From: Colocasia esculenta
Lineage: Eukaryota > Streptophyta > Magnoliopsida > Alismatales > Araceae
Length of the DNA stretch: 64,000 bases
Assembly: GCA_014218235.1 (NCBI GenBank)
Contig: CM024759.1
Coordinates: 11,300,712 to 11,364,711, forward strand
Reading direction: 5' to 3'
Of this stretch, positions 9,933-20,006 are shown piece after piece (the stretch's first letter is position 1; each line of letters starts with the position of its first letter). The position numbers and the translations under genes are program-made. The notes below the pieces were generated by a model. The model made no database searches. It was not told the origin of the DNA and saw only the letters and a program-made list of their open reading frames with translations.

Positions 9933-12446
9933 GCGGACATCTACAAGATAGCTTTCAGGAGTTGGTACAATCATCATGAATTTGTAGTCATGCCTTTTGG
10001 AGTAACCAATGCTCCTGCAACTTTTATGCAATTAATGAATAGTATCTATCGGCCATACCTCGACAAGTTCGTCATGGTGTTTATTGATGATATTCTCATA
10101 TATTTCAAGACCAAGATCGCTCTGTAGATCTTGAGGGACAACAAGCTCTACGCCAAATTAAGCAAGTGTGAATTCTGGCTCGAGGATGTGTCATTTCTAG
10201 GCCATGTTATTTCCAAGGATGGTATCGTTGTCGATCCTTCCAAGGTAGAAGCCGTACTCAACTGGGAAAAATCGACTAATGTTACCGAAATCAGAAGCTT
10301 TCTTGGACTTGTTAGTTATTACAGATGGATCATAAAAGACTTCTCCAAGATAGCTATACCTCTTACTCACCTTACGCGAAAGGAGTACCCCTATGTCTGA
10401 AGCAAGGAGTGGGAGCAGAGCTTCTAGACACTGAAACAACTCTTGACATCTACACCTGTCCTCACATTGCCAGTCAAGGGCGAAGGATTCTCCATCTACA
10501 CTGATGCATTTAGTATCGGTCTAGGCTGTGTGTTAATGCAAAATGAGAAGGTCATAGCTTATTCATCAAGACAATTGAAGCTTCATGAAGTCAATTATCC
10601 TGTCCATGACTTAGAATTAGCTGTTGTAGTATTTACACTCACGATATGGAGGCATTATTTTTATGGTGAGCAATTTATTGTCTACTCCGACCACAAGAGT
10701 CTGAAGTACTTATTTTCCCAGAAAGAGCTTAATATGAGACAAAGGAGATGGCTAGAGTACTTGAAGGATTTTGATTTCAACATTCAATATCACCCAGGCA
10801 AAGGTAATGCAGTAGCTGATGCACTTAGTAGGAAGCCAGTAGCTTCTTTATCTTGTTTAGTCATGGGCGAGATGCAATTACTTGAGCAATTCGCTAGTCT
10901 GGATCTGAACATCGAGCGGAGAAGTGATCAGATATTAGTGGCTAATCTTAGAGCTCAACCCGACATCTTTGTCAAGATCAGAGAGCAGCAGGCTAAAGAT
11001 CCATTCCTAGTCCGAGTCAGGGAGACCATAGCTGACAGACCTGATTTCTCCATCACTGAGGATGGGAGAATATTATTCCAAGCCAGGACTTGTGTGCCTG
11101 ACAATGAAGAGTTAAAGAGGAAGCTGATGGATGAAGCCCACAAGACTAAGTATACTATTCACCCAGGTGCGACCAAGATGTACCAAGACATGAAAAGGTC
11201 ATTTTGGTGGCCCAACATGAAGCGTGAGGTGGCTGAGCATGCCGCGCACTACCTCACATGTCAATAGGTAAAGGCTGAACACCGTCGTCCTGCGGGTGTA
11301 CATAGACCCCTAGATATACCTGACTGGAAGTGGGAAAGCATCGGAATGGATTTCATCATGGGTTTATCCCGAACTCGTGGTGGACTAGATGCTATCTGGG
11401 TCATTGTGGACCGACTGACCAAGTCCGCACATTTCCTTGCCATTAAAAGTACATGGAGTGTGGATATGCTTGCAGTCCTGTATGTAAAAGAAATAGTAAG
11501 ATTACATGGAGTCCCCGTGTCCATTGTCTCAGATCGTGATCCTAAATTCACTTCTAGATTCTGGAATGGACTTCAGATAGCTTTAGGCACCAAGCTAAAT
11601 TTTAGTACTGCTTTCCACCCACAGACGGATGGACAGACAGAAAGAACTAATCAGATAGTGGAAGATATGCTGCGAGCTTGCACCATAGACTTTGAGGGGT
11701 ATTGGAATGAATAGCTATCCTTGATAGAATTAGCCTACAACAATAGCTATCTGGCCAGCATTAAGATGGCACCATTTGAATCACTGTACGACAGAAGTTG
11801 CAGATTGCCAGTGTGCTGGAATGAAGTAGGTGAACAACAATGGTTGGGACCCGATATGGTACAGAACACTAGAAGGGATATATAGATTATTAGAGACAGG
11901 ATTAAGATAGCACAATCCAGGTAGAAAAGTTATTCAGACAAGAGAAGAAGGGACTTAGAATTTTATATCGGAGATCATGTTATGCTGAAGGTATCCCCGA
12001 CCCGAGGATTTCAAAGGTTTGGGATGAAAGGTAAATAAGACCAAGATTCATAGGGCCATTCGAAGTTTTGTATAGAGTTGGCGAGGTGGCATACCGTCTG
12101 GAACTACCTCCCAAGTTCTCAACCGTACACAATGTTTTTCATGTGTCAATGCTGAGGAAGTACGTGTATGATCCGTCACACGTAATCAGCTATGATGGCA
12201 TTATTTTGAACAAAGACATGACCTATGAAGAAAGACCAGTGATGATCTTGGACAAGAAGATGCATCAACTTCAGAATCGATGAATACCTGTGGTGAAGAT
12301 ATTGTGGAGAAATCATGAAGTTGAAGAAGCCACGTGGGAACCCGAAGCCACCATGCGCCGGAATTATCCGAAATTATTCAGTAAGTCACTCTTCCTCTCA
12401 CAATCATATGAATTTGGGGACCAAATTATTTTTAAGAGGGGGAGGA
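9933..12446 (+). pseudogene. pol: Tekay 1 reverse transcriptase C-part, RNase H, integrase, chromodomain-like tail
   Basis: The RT resumes with FVVMPFGVTNAPATF and the catalytic VFIDDILIY near 10077-10103. RNase H follows (YTDAFSIGLGCVLMQ near 10479). The integrase zinc-binding HHCC segment ends at about 11264 (HPGATKMYQ, then LTC). The DDE core follows (WKWESIGMDF near 11329, VSDRDPKFTS near 11527, GQTERTNQIVEDML near 11630). After MYRVGEVAYRL comes a tail with VKILWRNHEVEEATWEPE (about 12294-12347), the chromodomain-like part that targets integration to chromatin. In-frame stops lie at 10125, 10398, 10425, 11265, 11712, 11883 and 11922. A small deletion near 10105-10125 and a one-base loss near 12030 add further damage. 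Confidence 0.9.
12434..12446 (+). other. Polypurine tract of Tekay 1
   Basis: AAGAGGGGGAGGA directly precedes the LTR start at 12447. This placement is diagnostic for priming of plus-strand synthesis. Confidence 0.85.
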
Positions 12447-15400
12447 TGTAGCAACTTGGATTTTTGAATCCAAATAAAATAAAAATCTTAATTTAATAAA
12501 GGAGATAAATAGATTTAATTGGAATAAAAAGGGGATAAATAGAATTTAAGTGAATTAAATCAATACCCATTAAGCTAAACTAGAAATGGGATTGTATAAA
12601 TGGCCCAAGCATGAGAGAAGGGACCCAAATGTGGAAAGCCCATCATGGGATGGGAGATAATTAAGCTAATTTCGTATCTAATTAATTAGTAAATTAAAAG
12701 GGGTTAAAGATAAGTATTAAAATAACTCATATTTATCTAAAACAAGAGACCACATCCCATCCTAACCCTTGGCCATGAAATTAGGTCTCCTCCTTACCCT
12801 TTTAGATGGATAAATGCTAGAGATAATGGAGATAATTAGGAAATTTCGTAGTTGAAGGAGAAAAGAGGAGTTTAGGCATTTTAGGACTCTATTAGCTAAC
12901 AAAACCACCCCAATTCATCCACACCAAACCCTAGACCTTGGCTGGAGCTCTGGGAAACGAAGGGGAGGCGATCTAGACGAAGGAGCAAGGAGGGAAGGCT
13001 TGGATCTAAGGAGATTTCTTTTTTCTTTTCGTCACCAAACTACGGTTTTCTTTACGCCAACGAAAGGTAGGCAATCTCTCAAGCTTAAATCGTGTAAAAT
13101 TAACCCTAGGTAGCTTGCATGATCCTCTTTAAAAGCCCCATGATCTCATCCTTTCTCGTTCATGCATGAGGGTGAATTAAATGCCCGAACTTCTGTTAAC
13201 ATGTTTTGCCCGAACCTTCATGTTTGCCTTGTATCTCTGAATCCACTTGTGCTCATGACTTGAGATAATTACCATAAATATTGCCTATTGTTAGAGTTTT
13301 AAAGAGCCCATTTTACCCAAATTCTATTGAGCATGTCATTCGAATTAAATCGTTTCCTGTCTTTGTGCATGTTCTAGGTTAGCGAAATATAACCTGATCA
13401 AAGCATGCCTTTGACATGTCTGTTTTCTAATTAATCGTCACCAGTGATAGATCTCCATGTCTATTATCGTTTAAAATTAGTTTCATGATTTTTGGATCTC
13501 TGTCCGATTTTATATCGAATTTTTTATGTGCCTGTATCATGTACACCCACCTGGAAAAAGGGCAAAACCCCTTTTCTGGGCTCGAGCAGCCTTCTGGTGT
13601 CGCGACGGCCCGATCCGCCGTGATCTCAGAGGGGGTCGCGACAGGAAGAACTGTCGCATTCTGAACGCGACGGATCGACATGTCGCGACCTGCCCCCGGT
13701 TCACCCAGCGCCTGGTTCAGAAGAACGCGACTGGACATAGTGGCGCGACCTGATTGCGACCGTTAACCCCGTTGCGACCTGTCTCCCTGAACGCGCCGGT
13801 CCGCCTTGTCGCGACTTGAACACGACAGCAGCCGACGTCGCGACCTCAGTATTGCGGCCAGGACTTGAAATTTACAGATATAACCCTGCCTTTATGTCAA
13901 TTAAATCTTGATTAACCCTAATTAAGTACTGACATGACTGGTAATGACTTGTTAATGAATAATGGTTATTAATTACATGAAATCTATTAATTTAAATGCT
14001 ATGTTCACAATCATACATGTTCTCTTTGATTTTCTTACACTTGCATACACTTAACAATCTTGTTTGCCATTAAACTTTATTAATTCACTCAATAATATAT
14101 CTGGTAATTTAGTAAAATAAATTATTAAAATTCCCTATTTAAATAATTACACTTGTCTTCGTTTTACTCGCGCGTTTTATACATCGTTACTGCTTCCCTC
14201 GGCCTTCGAGCACTCGAGGCATGACTGGCACTCGTTTTACACACTTTTCTTGACACAGACCACCTCTCCACCGGGAATACTCCCGACTGGGCCAGGGACT
14301 CCTTGTCAAGACCTCCGTAAGTCTTCTTGGATTTGGTGCACGTCCTTAGCCGACGAGCTGGTTGTACCTTAAAACCCATTACACCCTTAGGGATCAGCAT
14401 CATCCAAATGGCCTTAGTGTGTCTCTCTTACCTTGTGATCACGCCGGACCATCTAGCCTGTGTTCGTAGCACGGCTAATGGGCGGATGTGACTTCTACCA
14501 GACTGCCAGCACCCGACCGAGTGCTGTGCAACTGTTACTATCAATGTTTCCCATTGTTTTATGATTGTACCCTATCTCATCTACTATCTCGTTACTCTCA
14601 TCTATTCACTTTCACTCTACACTCTTATCTAGTTCATCTACTACTCTCATCTATTCTTGGTACTCTACTTGGCCATCAAATTGATTGTCTAAGATAACAA
14701 ACCTGACTATGCTAGGCAACATTATAAGGGCCTAATCTGGTCCTTGGGAGGAGCACCTGAAAGGCTATAACTCGCGGGGGTCTAATGATCTGGGTGATGG
14801 CATACACCTAACACATGACATGCAAGATTTGATCTATGGCAATCAATCATTTATTTGTTTGATACTTGAGCTCGATGTTGGAAGAAGACCGACCCATACT
14901 TGCTATCGTGACTAGTTTACTTGCTACCTCGTGATATGGTCAATTCTTGTGATGTTATACTCTCGTGAATGTGCTATTGTTTCATGTTATCTTGTTACGT
15001 CGTTCTCTTGACTATATATGACTACTCGTTCTAGTATCCTACCTCATAAAGACATTAAGCACTTAAAGCATGCTTGTTTTTACGAGATATTAAGTCCTAC
15101 TGGGCGTTATTCGCTCATCCTGCGTATTTATTTCATGTGTTTCAGGTGAGTCGGATGGATATGCCCACACTCACGAGGATGGGACGGATGAGGATACTGC
15201 TCAGCAGTGACCTGATCAGCTATTATGGCGTCGTAGATAGTTAGATTAGTAGTCATTTAGTCAGTATGTATTAGTTGGATTTCAATAAAATACTCTGGGC
15301 CCTAGTTATGGCTCTGATTGATGGATGTAATAGATATTTGATGGATTATTAATGAAATTAGAGTTTAGTCGGTATTATTCCATTTGTGCAATGGTTTGTC

Positions 15401-15469
15401 ATTTATTTCTCGCTCTGTACTATTTAATAACTGTAATATCGCTCCGATATTCCGCGTCGGGGCGTTACA
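12447..15469 (+). repeat. 3' LTR of Tekay 1
   Basis: A 3023-bp LTR that begins TGTAGCAACTTGG and ends GGGGCGTTACA. Long AT-rich LTRs with a GGGGCGTTACA end are typical of Tekay/Del elements. A GC-rich island full of GTCGCGAC words lies at 13590-13860. ORFs inside (13427-13738, 14164-14403) show no protein family features. Confidence 0.85.
13590..13860. repeat. GTCGCG-rich island within the Tekay 1 LTR
   Basis: About 270 bp contain more than ten copies of GCGAC, GTCGCG or CGCGAC in both orientations, within otherwise AT-rich LTR sequence. The words are irregularly spaced, so this is a motif cluster and not a simple tandem repeat. Confidence 0.7.
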
Positions 15470-15555
15470 CGGGGCCATCAGTCTCTATACAGGAAATTCA
15501 TATCTGCCAGCCTTGATCGATTCCCACCCAGGGATCACCCACTAACTCTCTCTGA

Positions 15556-16473
15556 GTGGTTTGTGATTCATCACAAGAATACCTGGGGTCTGTTTATTCA
15601 GAAGGAGATCAACCTTATCCTCTATTTCCAGATGTTAATGATTACATATATCTCAATAATCTGCCCGAAGTTCAACTTGGCCAATTCCGGCAAGCTATTT
15701 CTCTTCTTGGTTCGGATATTGCTCATTCCACCTCCATTCAAGTGGATTTCACCCCCTTGAAGATGCCAAATGTCGTCTTCCTACCTCCACTTCACTTTTT
15801 AGTCATGGATTCTGACGTCGGTCCCATCATTTTTAAAAGCTTTACTAGAGTCATGGCCCACATTTCTGTTCAGAGAGGTAATTTGCTTCCATTCCACCAT
15901 TTTTTGTTCCGGGAATATCATCAAGGCCACATCAAATCAGATGTTCTTGTCCCTCTATTGTCCGAGTGTGAGCGACTGTCTCCAGCTGACTGGGAAAGGC
16001 ATTACCCACTTTCTGCTCAGCAGCTATTTGATTTCAACTCCTCTCAAGACAGAGCTACTAAACCTCCTCTCTCTACTGAAGAATTCCTCGATCTGAACTC
16101 CATTCACCTTGTTCAAGACCCTTTTACCACACGGGCTGAGAGATACAAGGTGTATGTGGCTATGAAAAAGGAACTGAAGCAACACCAGATCTTCTACCTC
16201 ATCTCAGTAGATCAGTTTCTCCAGCATGCTAGCTTTGGTACCTCCAGCTCCTACAAAATGTCTCTTGGCAGTGATGAATATGCAACTTTCTTTGAAGCTC
16301 AGAGGCAGCTCTATATCCAGCGGATGGTTCCTGTTATGGGGCATTCATACTCTATTGCTTGGGGTGCTTTTCGCTTGTATTTTGAAGAGCAAGAAATCAA
16401 GACTTGGCCGATTATTACTCACCATGCCTCTCTTTTGTCCCCTGCCTTCTACATCTCTATACCCCCTAAGTAA
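15556..16473 (+). pseudogene. Unrecognised 305-codon ORF upstream of SIRE-like 3' LTR
   Basis: The frame opens after a TGA at 15553-15555 and has no plausible ATG at its left edge (the first codon is GTG), so the N-terminus is probably missing. The translation is soluble-looking and rich in aromatic and hydroxyl residues, with blocks such as LPEVQLGQFRQAISLLGSD and WERHYPLSAQQLFDFNS. It has no retroviral motif, zinc finger or membrane segment that I can see. It ends with TAA about 70 bases before the first purine tract. The position is where SIRE elements carry an envelope-like ORF, but no transmembrane helix supports that, so function is unassigned. Confidence 0.5.
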
Positions 16474-16658
16474 TGAAAGTGTGTTCCTTCTGACTCCCAT
16501 TTATCTTTCTTTGTATACTTTCATTTCTTTTTGCTTAAATGACAAAAAGGGGGAGAAAATAAAACATTCTGAAATACATATCTACAAACTTTAATCCATA
16601 TTTAGAAAATTTAGTTAAGTTCATTTCAGCACATTATATGTTACGTTTTGTCATCACC

Positions 16659-16671
16659 AAAAAGGGGGAGA
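16659..16671 (+). other. Polypurine tract of SIRE-like element
   Basis: AAAAAGGGGGAGA precedes the LTR start (TGATGATCAG at 16673 or one base earlier). A similar tract lies at about 16542. Confidence 0.65.
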
Positions 16672-16672
16672 T

Positions 16673-18690
16673 TGATGATCAGTCAATCCATATATAATTT
16701 TATTTAATTATATACAATTTTGGTAATTAATAAAACCCTAACAATTATTTTCTAACAATCTTTTATGAAGTTCATCCACAGGGAATAAGTCAAGCCAAAT
16801 CTGTAAGTAATTCTTACATTGTATTATTTAAAGTTCAGAGCATGCATTTCTTTTAAGTACACATCGATTTCCTTTGTAGAATAACGATTTCCCTTACAGC
16901 ATAACGTTTTTCATAAGTCAAAGAACCATTCTATCGCTCAACGGTTTTCATCTTATAACGATTTGATAAGTGAGTACAACGATTTCGGTCTCACATCAAT
17001 TTCGGTCTCACAACAATTTCGTAAGTGAAACAACAATTTCGGCTTCACAACGATTTCGGTTTCACATCGATTTCATAAGTTACACAACGATTTGGTCACC
17101 GTAACGATTTGATAAGTGAAACAACATCTTGTTTGAACAACGATTTGCTCAAACAACGATTTGTTTATGTTTGAACATCGATTTACTTATATCTATATAA
17201 CGATTTGCTTGTACAACGATTTACTTTCTCTTGTACAACGATTTGCTTATGCTTGTACAATGATTTGCTTATATATGTACAACAATTTGCTTGTACATTG
17301 ATTTGCTTATGTTTGAATATCGATTTACTTATATCTGTACAACGATTTGCTTATGTTTATACAACGATTTGCTTATATATGTACAATGATTTGCTTGTAC
17401 ATCGATTTGTTTATGTTTGAACAATGATTTGCCTATATTTGTATAACGATTTGCATAAGCAACGATTTCATAAGTTGAACAACTATTTCATTGTCATAAC
17501 GACTTCATGGAATCGATTTACGATATCTTACAACATTATTTTATAATTTTTATTATGTACAAGTCTTCCCGCATATATCTTTGTATCTTGCATTTATTAT
17601 GACTGTACACAGCTTCTGCACGTCACATATCTCAATACCTTCTACACCTATGATACAATGGTAAACACTTTGTCAGGTGACAGAATGGCATTTCTATTTT
17701 GGTGTACATTCTTACAACATGGTTTCTAATGTTGACTGACAGCATAGAGATAGTCTAGTTGTCTATGCTTTGGTATTTATTGCATGTAGGTCTCTGATAG
17801 TACAAGATCTTACAAGGTTGGATAACTAGAAGTGAAGGATATCTAGAAGTATCTTCTCTTTGCGTGCATGTCTCATAAAGCATTTATGACTAGAAGCTTA
17901 CCTGTTTCCACACAGTGGACCATGCAGTCTAACGTACTTCAAACAAAGAGACAACGGATACTTCAACGGCTATATTCTCAAGAGAAGATATATAGAAGAC
18001 TGGAGACTCCATGGACGACAGCTCGACAACTTGAACCTTGTGTGATAGAGCCTTCAGAAACATCTTCAACAATGAAGAGGTGCTTTGTCATCTCATTCAA
18101 AAATCCATGTAGCTCTTAGCTCTCAATCCTCCTTGCTCAATCTTGTGAGAACTGTTGTAGTTCTGAGAGTTTGTGTAGTTGAAAATCTTTCTCTCTCAGA
18201 CTTTGCCTCAAATCAAGCATCATGTTGTAAGCTTGGTCTAGGGGCCTTTCACCTTTAAACACATTTTCTGTGTATTCCTCTTTGGGCTGTGAAGAGAAGA
18301 CCTGTGAGGAACAGGTGAGTTTTATTCCCTTCGTTGAGGAAGGAAGACCTGTGGTATCAGGTGGTAAGTTGTACCTCTTCGGGGTTGAAGAGAAGGTCAG
18401 TTGCAACTAGATGTGTAAGAGTCCTTGAGGGGGACAGTGCCCTTGGTTAGTGAAATCCCAAGAAATTTCTTGGGGACTAGACGTAGGACTCCTTGGGATA
18501 GGAGGTCCGAACCAGTATAAAATCCTCCTGTGTTTGTGTGCTTGCTTGTTTGTTTTCATTATCACTAACACTAACTATCGATCGTAGTATTTTTTGTGTT
18601 TAGCATTTTTATTGATAAGATTCAATGTAAAAGAATTTTTAAAATCCCATTCACCCCCTCCCCCTCTGGGCTTGCTAGCTGGGCAATAGT
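16673..18690 (+). repeat. SIRE-like LTR (right end approximate)
   Basis: About 2 kb starting TGATGATCAG. It contains the AACGATTT word array, a block of promoter-like sequence near 18515-18560 (TATAAAATCC) and a terminal CCATTCACCCCC near 18645-18660. The exact right boundary is not resolved: no primer-binding site follows, and unrelated sequence takes over near 18690. Confidence 0.5.
16870..17510. repeat. AACGATTT word array inside the SIRE-like LTR
   Basis: Dozens of copies of (A)ACGATTT or ATCGATTT, often followed by GCTTAT or CGGT, occur at roughly 15-30 bp spacing. They form a degenerate minisatellite. Two sub-types are visible: CGATTTC-rich on the left (16870-17110) and CGATTTGCTTAT-rich on the right (17110-17460). 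The ORF at 17205-17420 is a product of the repeat. Confidence 0.8.
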
Positions 18691-19187
18691 AGCGACGCCT
18701 CGATACGTCGCCTTCCCTAGAAGGAAGTCATGAAGTATTTTCTGGCGAATTTCCAAGGAATTAAAAGGCCAAATAAGAACGCGACGTATCGAGGTGTCGC
18801 GTTCTGAAGGTGATCGATTATGTGCTGAAGGCAATGGATAGAGGGATGAACGCGACATGAAGGGTGTCGCCTTCAGAATAGGAATGCCACAAGGACATTG
18901 CCGCCTTCATGATCTTTTAGCATATGACTCACTCAAAGTGTCTAATCTCCTTGAATGGGTATCGGATTGGCACACGATTTGAAGCGTTGGATCCCCAACT
19001 CAGAGAGCTACAAGATAATGATGAAGACTGATTGATTTGACCAGGAAGAGTCCACCAGGGTGATGAACTAATAGGAAGATGTCATGATCAGATAAAGCTA
19101 GCTTGGTGATGATGAGCCAACGTGGGGCATCAATAATATGACAAGGAATTTTGGCTCAGCTTATGGGTCAGAAATAGGTGTCTACAA
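18691..19187. other. Unassigned 0.5 kb between SIRE-like LTR and Tekay 2
   Basis: No coding signal is visible. GCGAC/GTCGC words in opposite orientations near 18692-18870 resemble those in the Tekay 1 LTR. A TGTCTACA ends at 19186, just before Tekay 2 coding sequence, and is the reverse complement of the TGTAGACA LTR start. It may mark the end of a further minus-strand LTR fragment, but no matching start was found. Confidence 0.35.
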
Positions 19188-19680
19188 TAGGCAGAAGGGA
19201 TACGTCGACAACAGAAGGAAGGAATTAGAGTTTGAGGTTGGCGAGCATGTATTCCTCAAGGTTTCGATACGTGAGGCATGGTCAGGTTTGGCAGGCATAG
19301 CAAGTTGAGTCCAAGATTCATTAGCCCATTTGAGATTCTCAAGCGAATGGGCAGTGTGGCATATGAGCTAGCTTTACCCCTAGCGCTAGCTAGTGTGCAC
19401 CCGATTTTCCATGTGTTTATGCTCAGGAGATACGTGAGAGATCCGTCACATGTTATCCATCATGAGCCAGTGGAGATTCAGCCAGACTTGTCTTATGTAG
19501 AGCAACTAGTAGCTATCCTAAACCGGAAAGTTTAGCACCTCAGGAACAAGGCTATTGCATCCGTGAAGGTGTTGTGGAGAAATTTCTCACGGGACGAGGC
19601 TACATGGGATCTTGAGGACGCTATGAAGAAGCAATATCCCCATTTGTTTGGTTAGTATTTCTGTGCTAACTTCGAGGACA
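19188..19680 (+). pseudogene. pol: Tekay 2 integrase C-terminus and chromodomain-like tail
   Basis: Fragments read RQKGYVDNRRKELEFEVGEHV, then GRHSKLSPRFISPFEILKRMGSVAYEL from 19278, and HPIFHVFMLRRYVRDPSHVI. These match the GPY/F module and adjacent tail of chromovirus integrases. A TAG at 19533 (fits CAG to TAG) precedes a short tail with VKVLWRNFSRDEATWDLED, the chromodomain-like part. A frameshift lies near 19270. The N-terminal zinc-binding and DDE domains are absent. Confidence 0.8.
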
Positions 19681-19691
19681 AAGTTTTAATT

Positions 19692-19704
19692 TAGGGGGAG
19701 AGAG
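19692..19704 (+). other. Polypurine tract of Tekay 2
   Basis: TAGGGGGAGAGAG directly precedes TGTAAGGCCC at 19705. Confidence 0.75.
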
Positions 19705-20006
19705 TGTAAGGCCCTCAATTTTTATGCATAAAATATTTCTTATTTCTATGCATATATGTCTGTTTAGATGTTTTATGTTCTGCTCGAAATCCTTGTTTAA
19801 CGTCAACATCCCTTGACGTTAAGAGCAGGTTGATGGCAACCTTTGTGCCATTGACTGTATGGCCAGAGGATCTAGACATCAACATCGATTGACATCTATT
19901 TCAAGTTGACAGCAGCTATGTGGCCATCTACTTCTCCGGCTGCGTTTAGAATTCCAGATCTGAAACGGCCCCGTTTTCTTCGGAGATCGTTTAGGAAATG
20001 CATCCC
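19705..20006 (+). repeat. Tekay 2 3' LTR, left piece
   Basis: The first 302 bp of the LTR. It contains several TTGACGTTAA, GTTGATGGCAAC and GTTGACAGC words (19800-19915). It is cut at the Tat/Ogre insertion, and its last five bases (ATCCC) are the left target duplication. Confidence 0.85.
20002..20006. repeat. Left target-site duplication (ATCCC) of Tat/Ogre element
   Basis: ATCCC at 20002-20006 is identical to ATCCC at 48216-48220. Confidence 0.9.

Larger units (their letters stand above)
1..15469 (+). mobile_element. Tekay-type chromovirus LTR retrotransposon 1, 5' end outside window
   Basis: The order on the + strand is Gag, protease, reverse transcriptase, RNase H, integrase and chromodomain-like tail, then polypurine tract and 3' LTR, which is the Ty3/gypsy chromovirus order. 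The 5' LTR and start of Gag lie left of the window. A second element (1678-9927 plus duplicated target bases) splits the reverse transcriptase. Removing it rejoins the protein in frame at 1677/9933. The 3' LTR (12447-15469) begins TG and ends CA. The next bases, CGGGG at 15470-15474, would be the target duplication, but its partner is not visible. The element is dead, with nine in-frame stops plus frameshifts. Confidence 0.9.
15470..18690 (+). mobile_element. 3' end of a SIRE/Maximus-like copia element (truncated)
   Basis: A coding remnant is followed by ACAAAAAGGGGGAGA (about 16542), then CACCAAAAAGGGGGAGA directly before a long LTR-like sequence. The doubled purine tract before the LTR, and an LTR ending in ...CCATTCACCCCC with an upstream CCAGTATAAAATCC, are features I associate with SIRE-type copia elements. 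Tekay 1 abuts its left side at 15469. No copia polymerase domain lies within the window, so the assignment rests on the 3' architecture. Confidence 0.6.

Noticed and set aside
18622..18858. ORF over the SIRE-like LTR end
   Set aside because: Crosses an element boundary and has no protein features.
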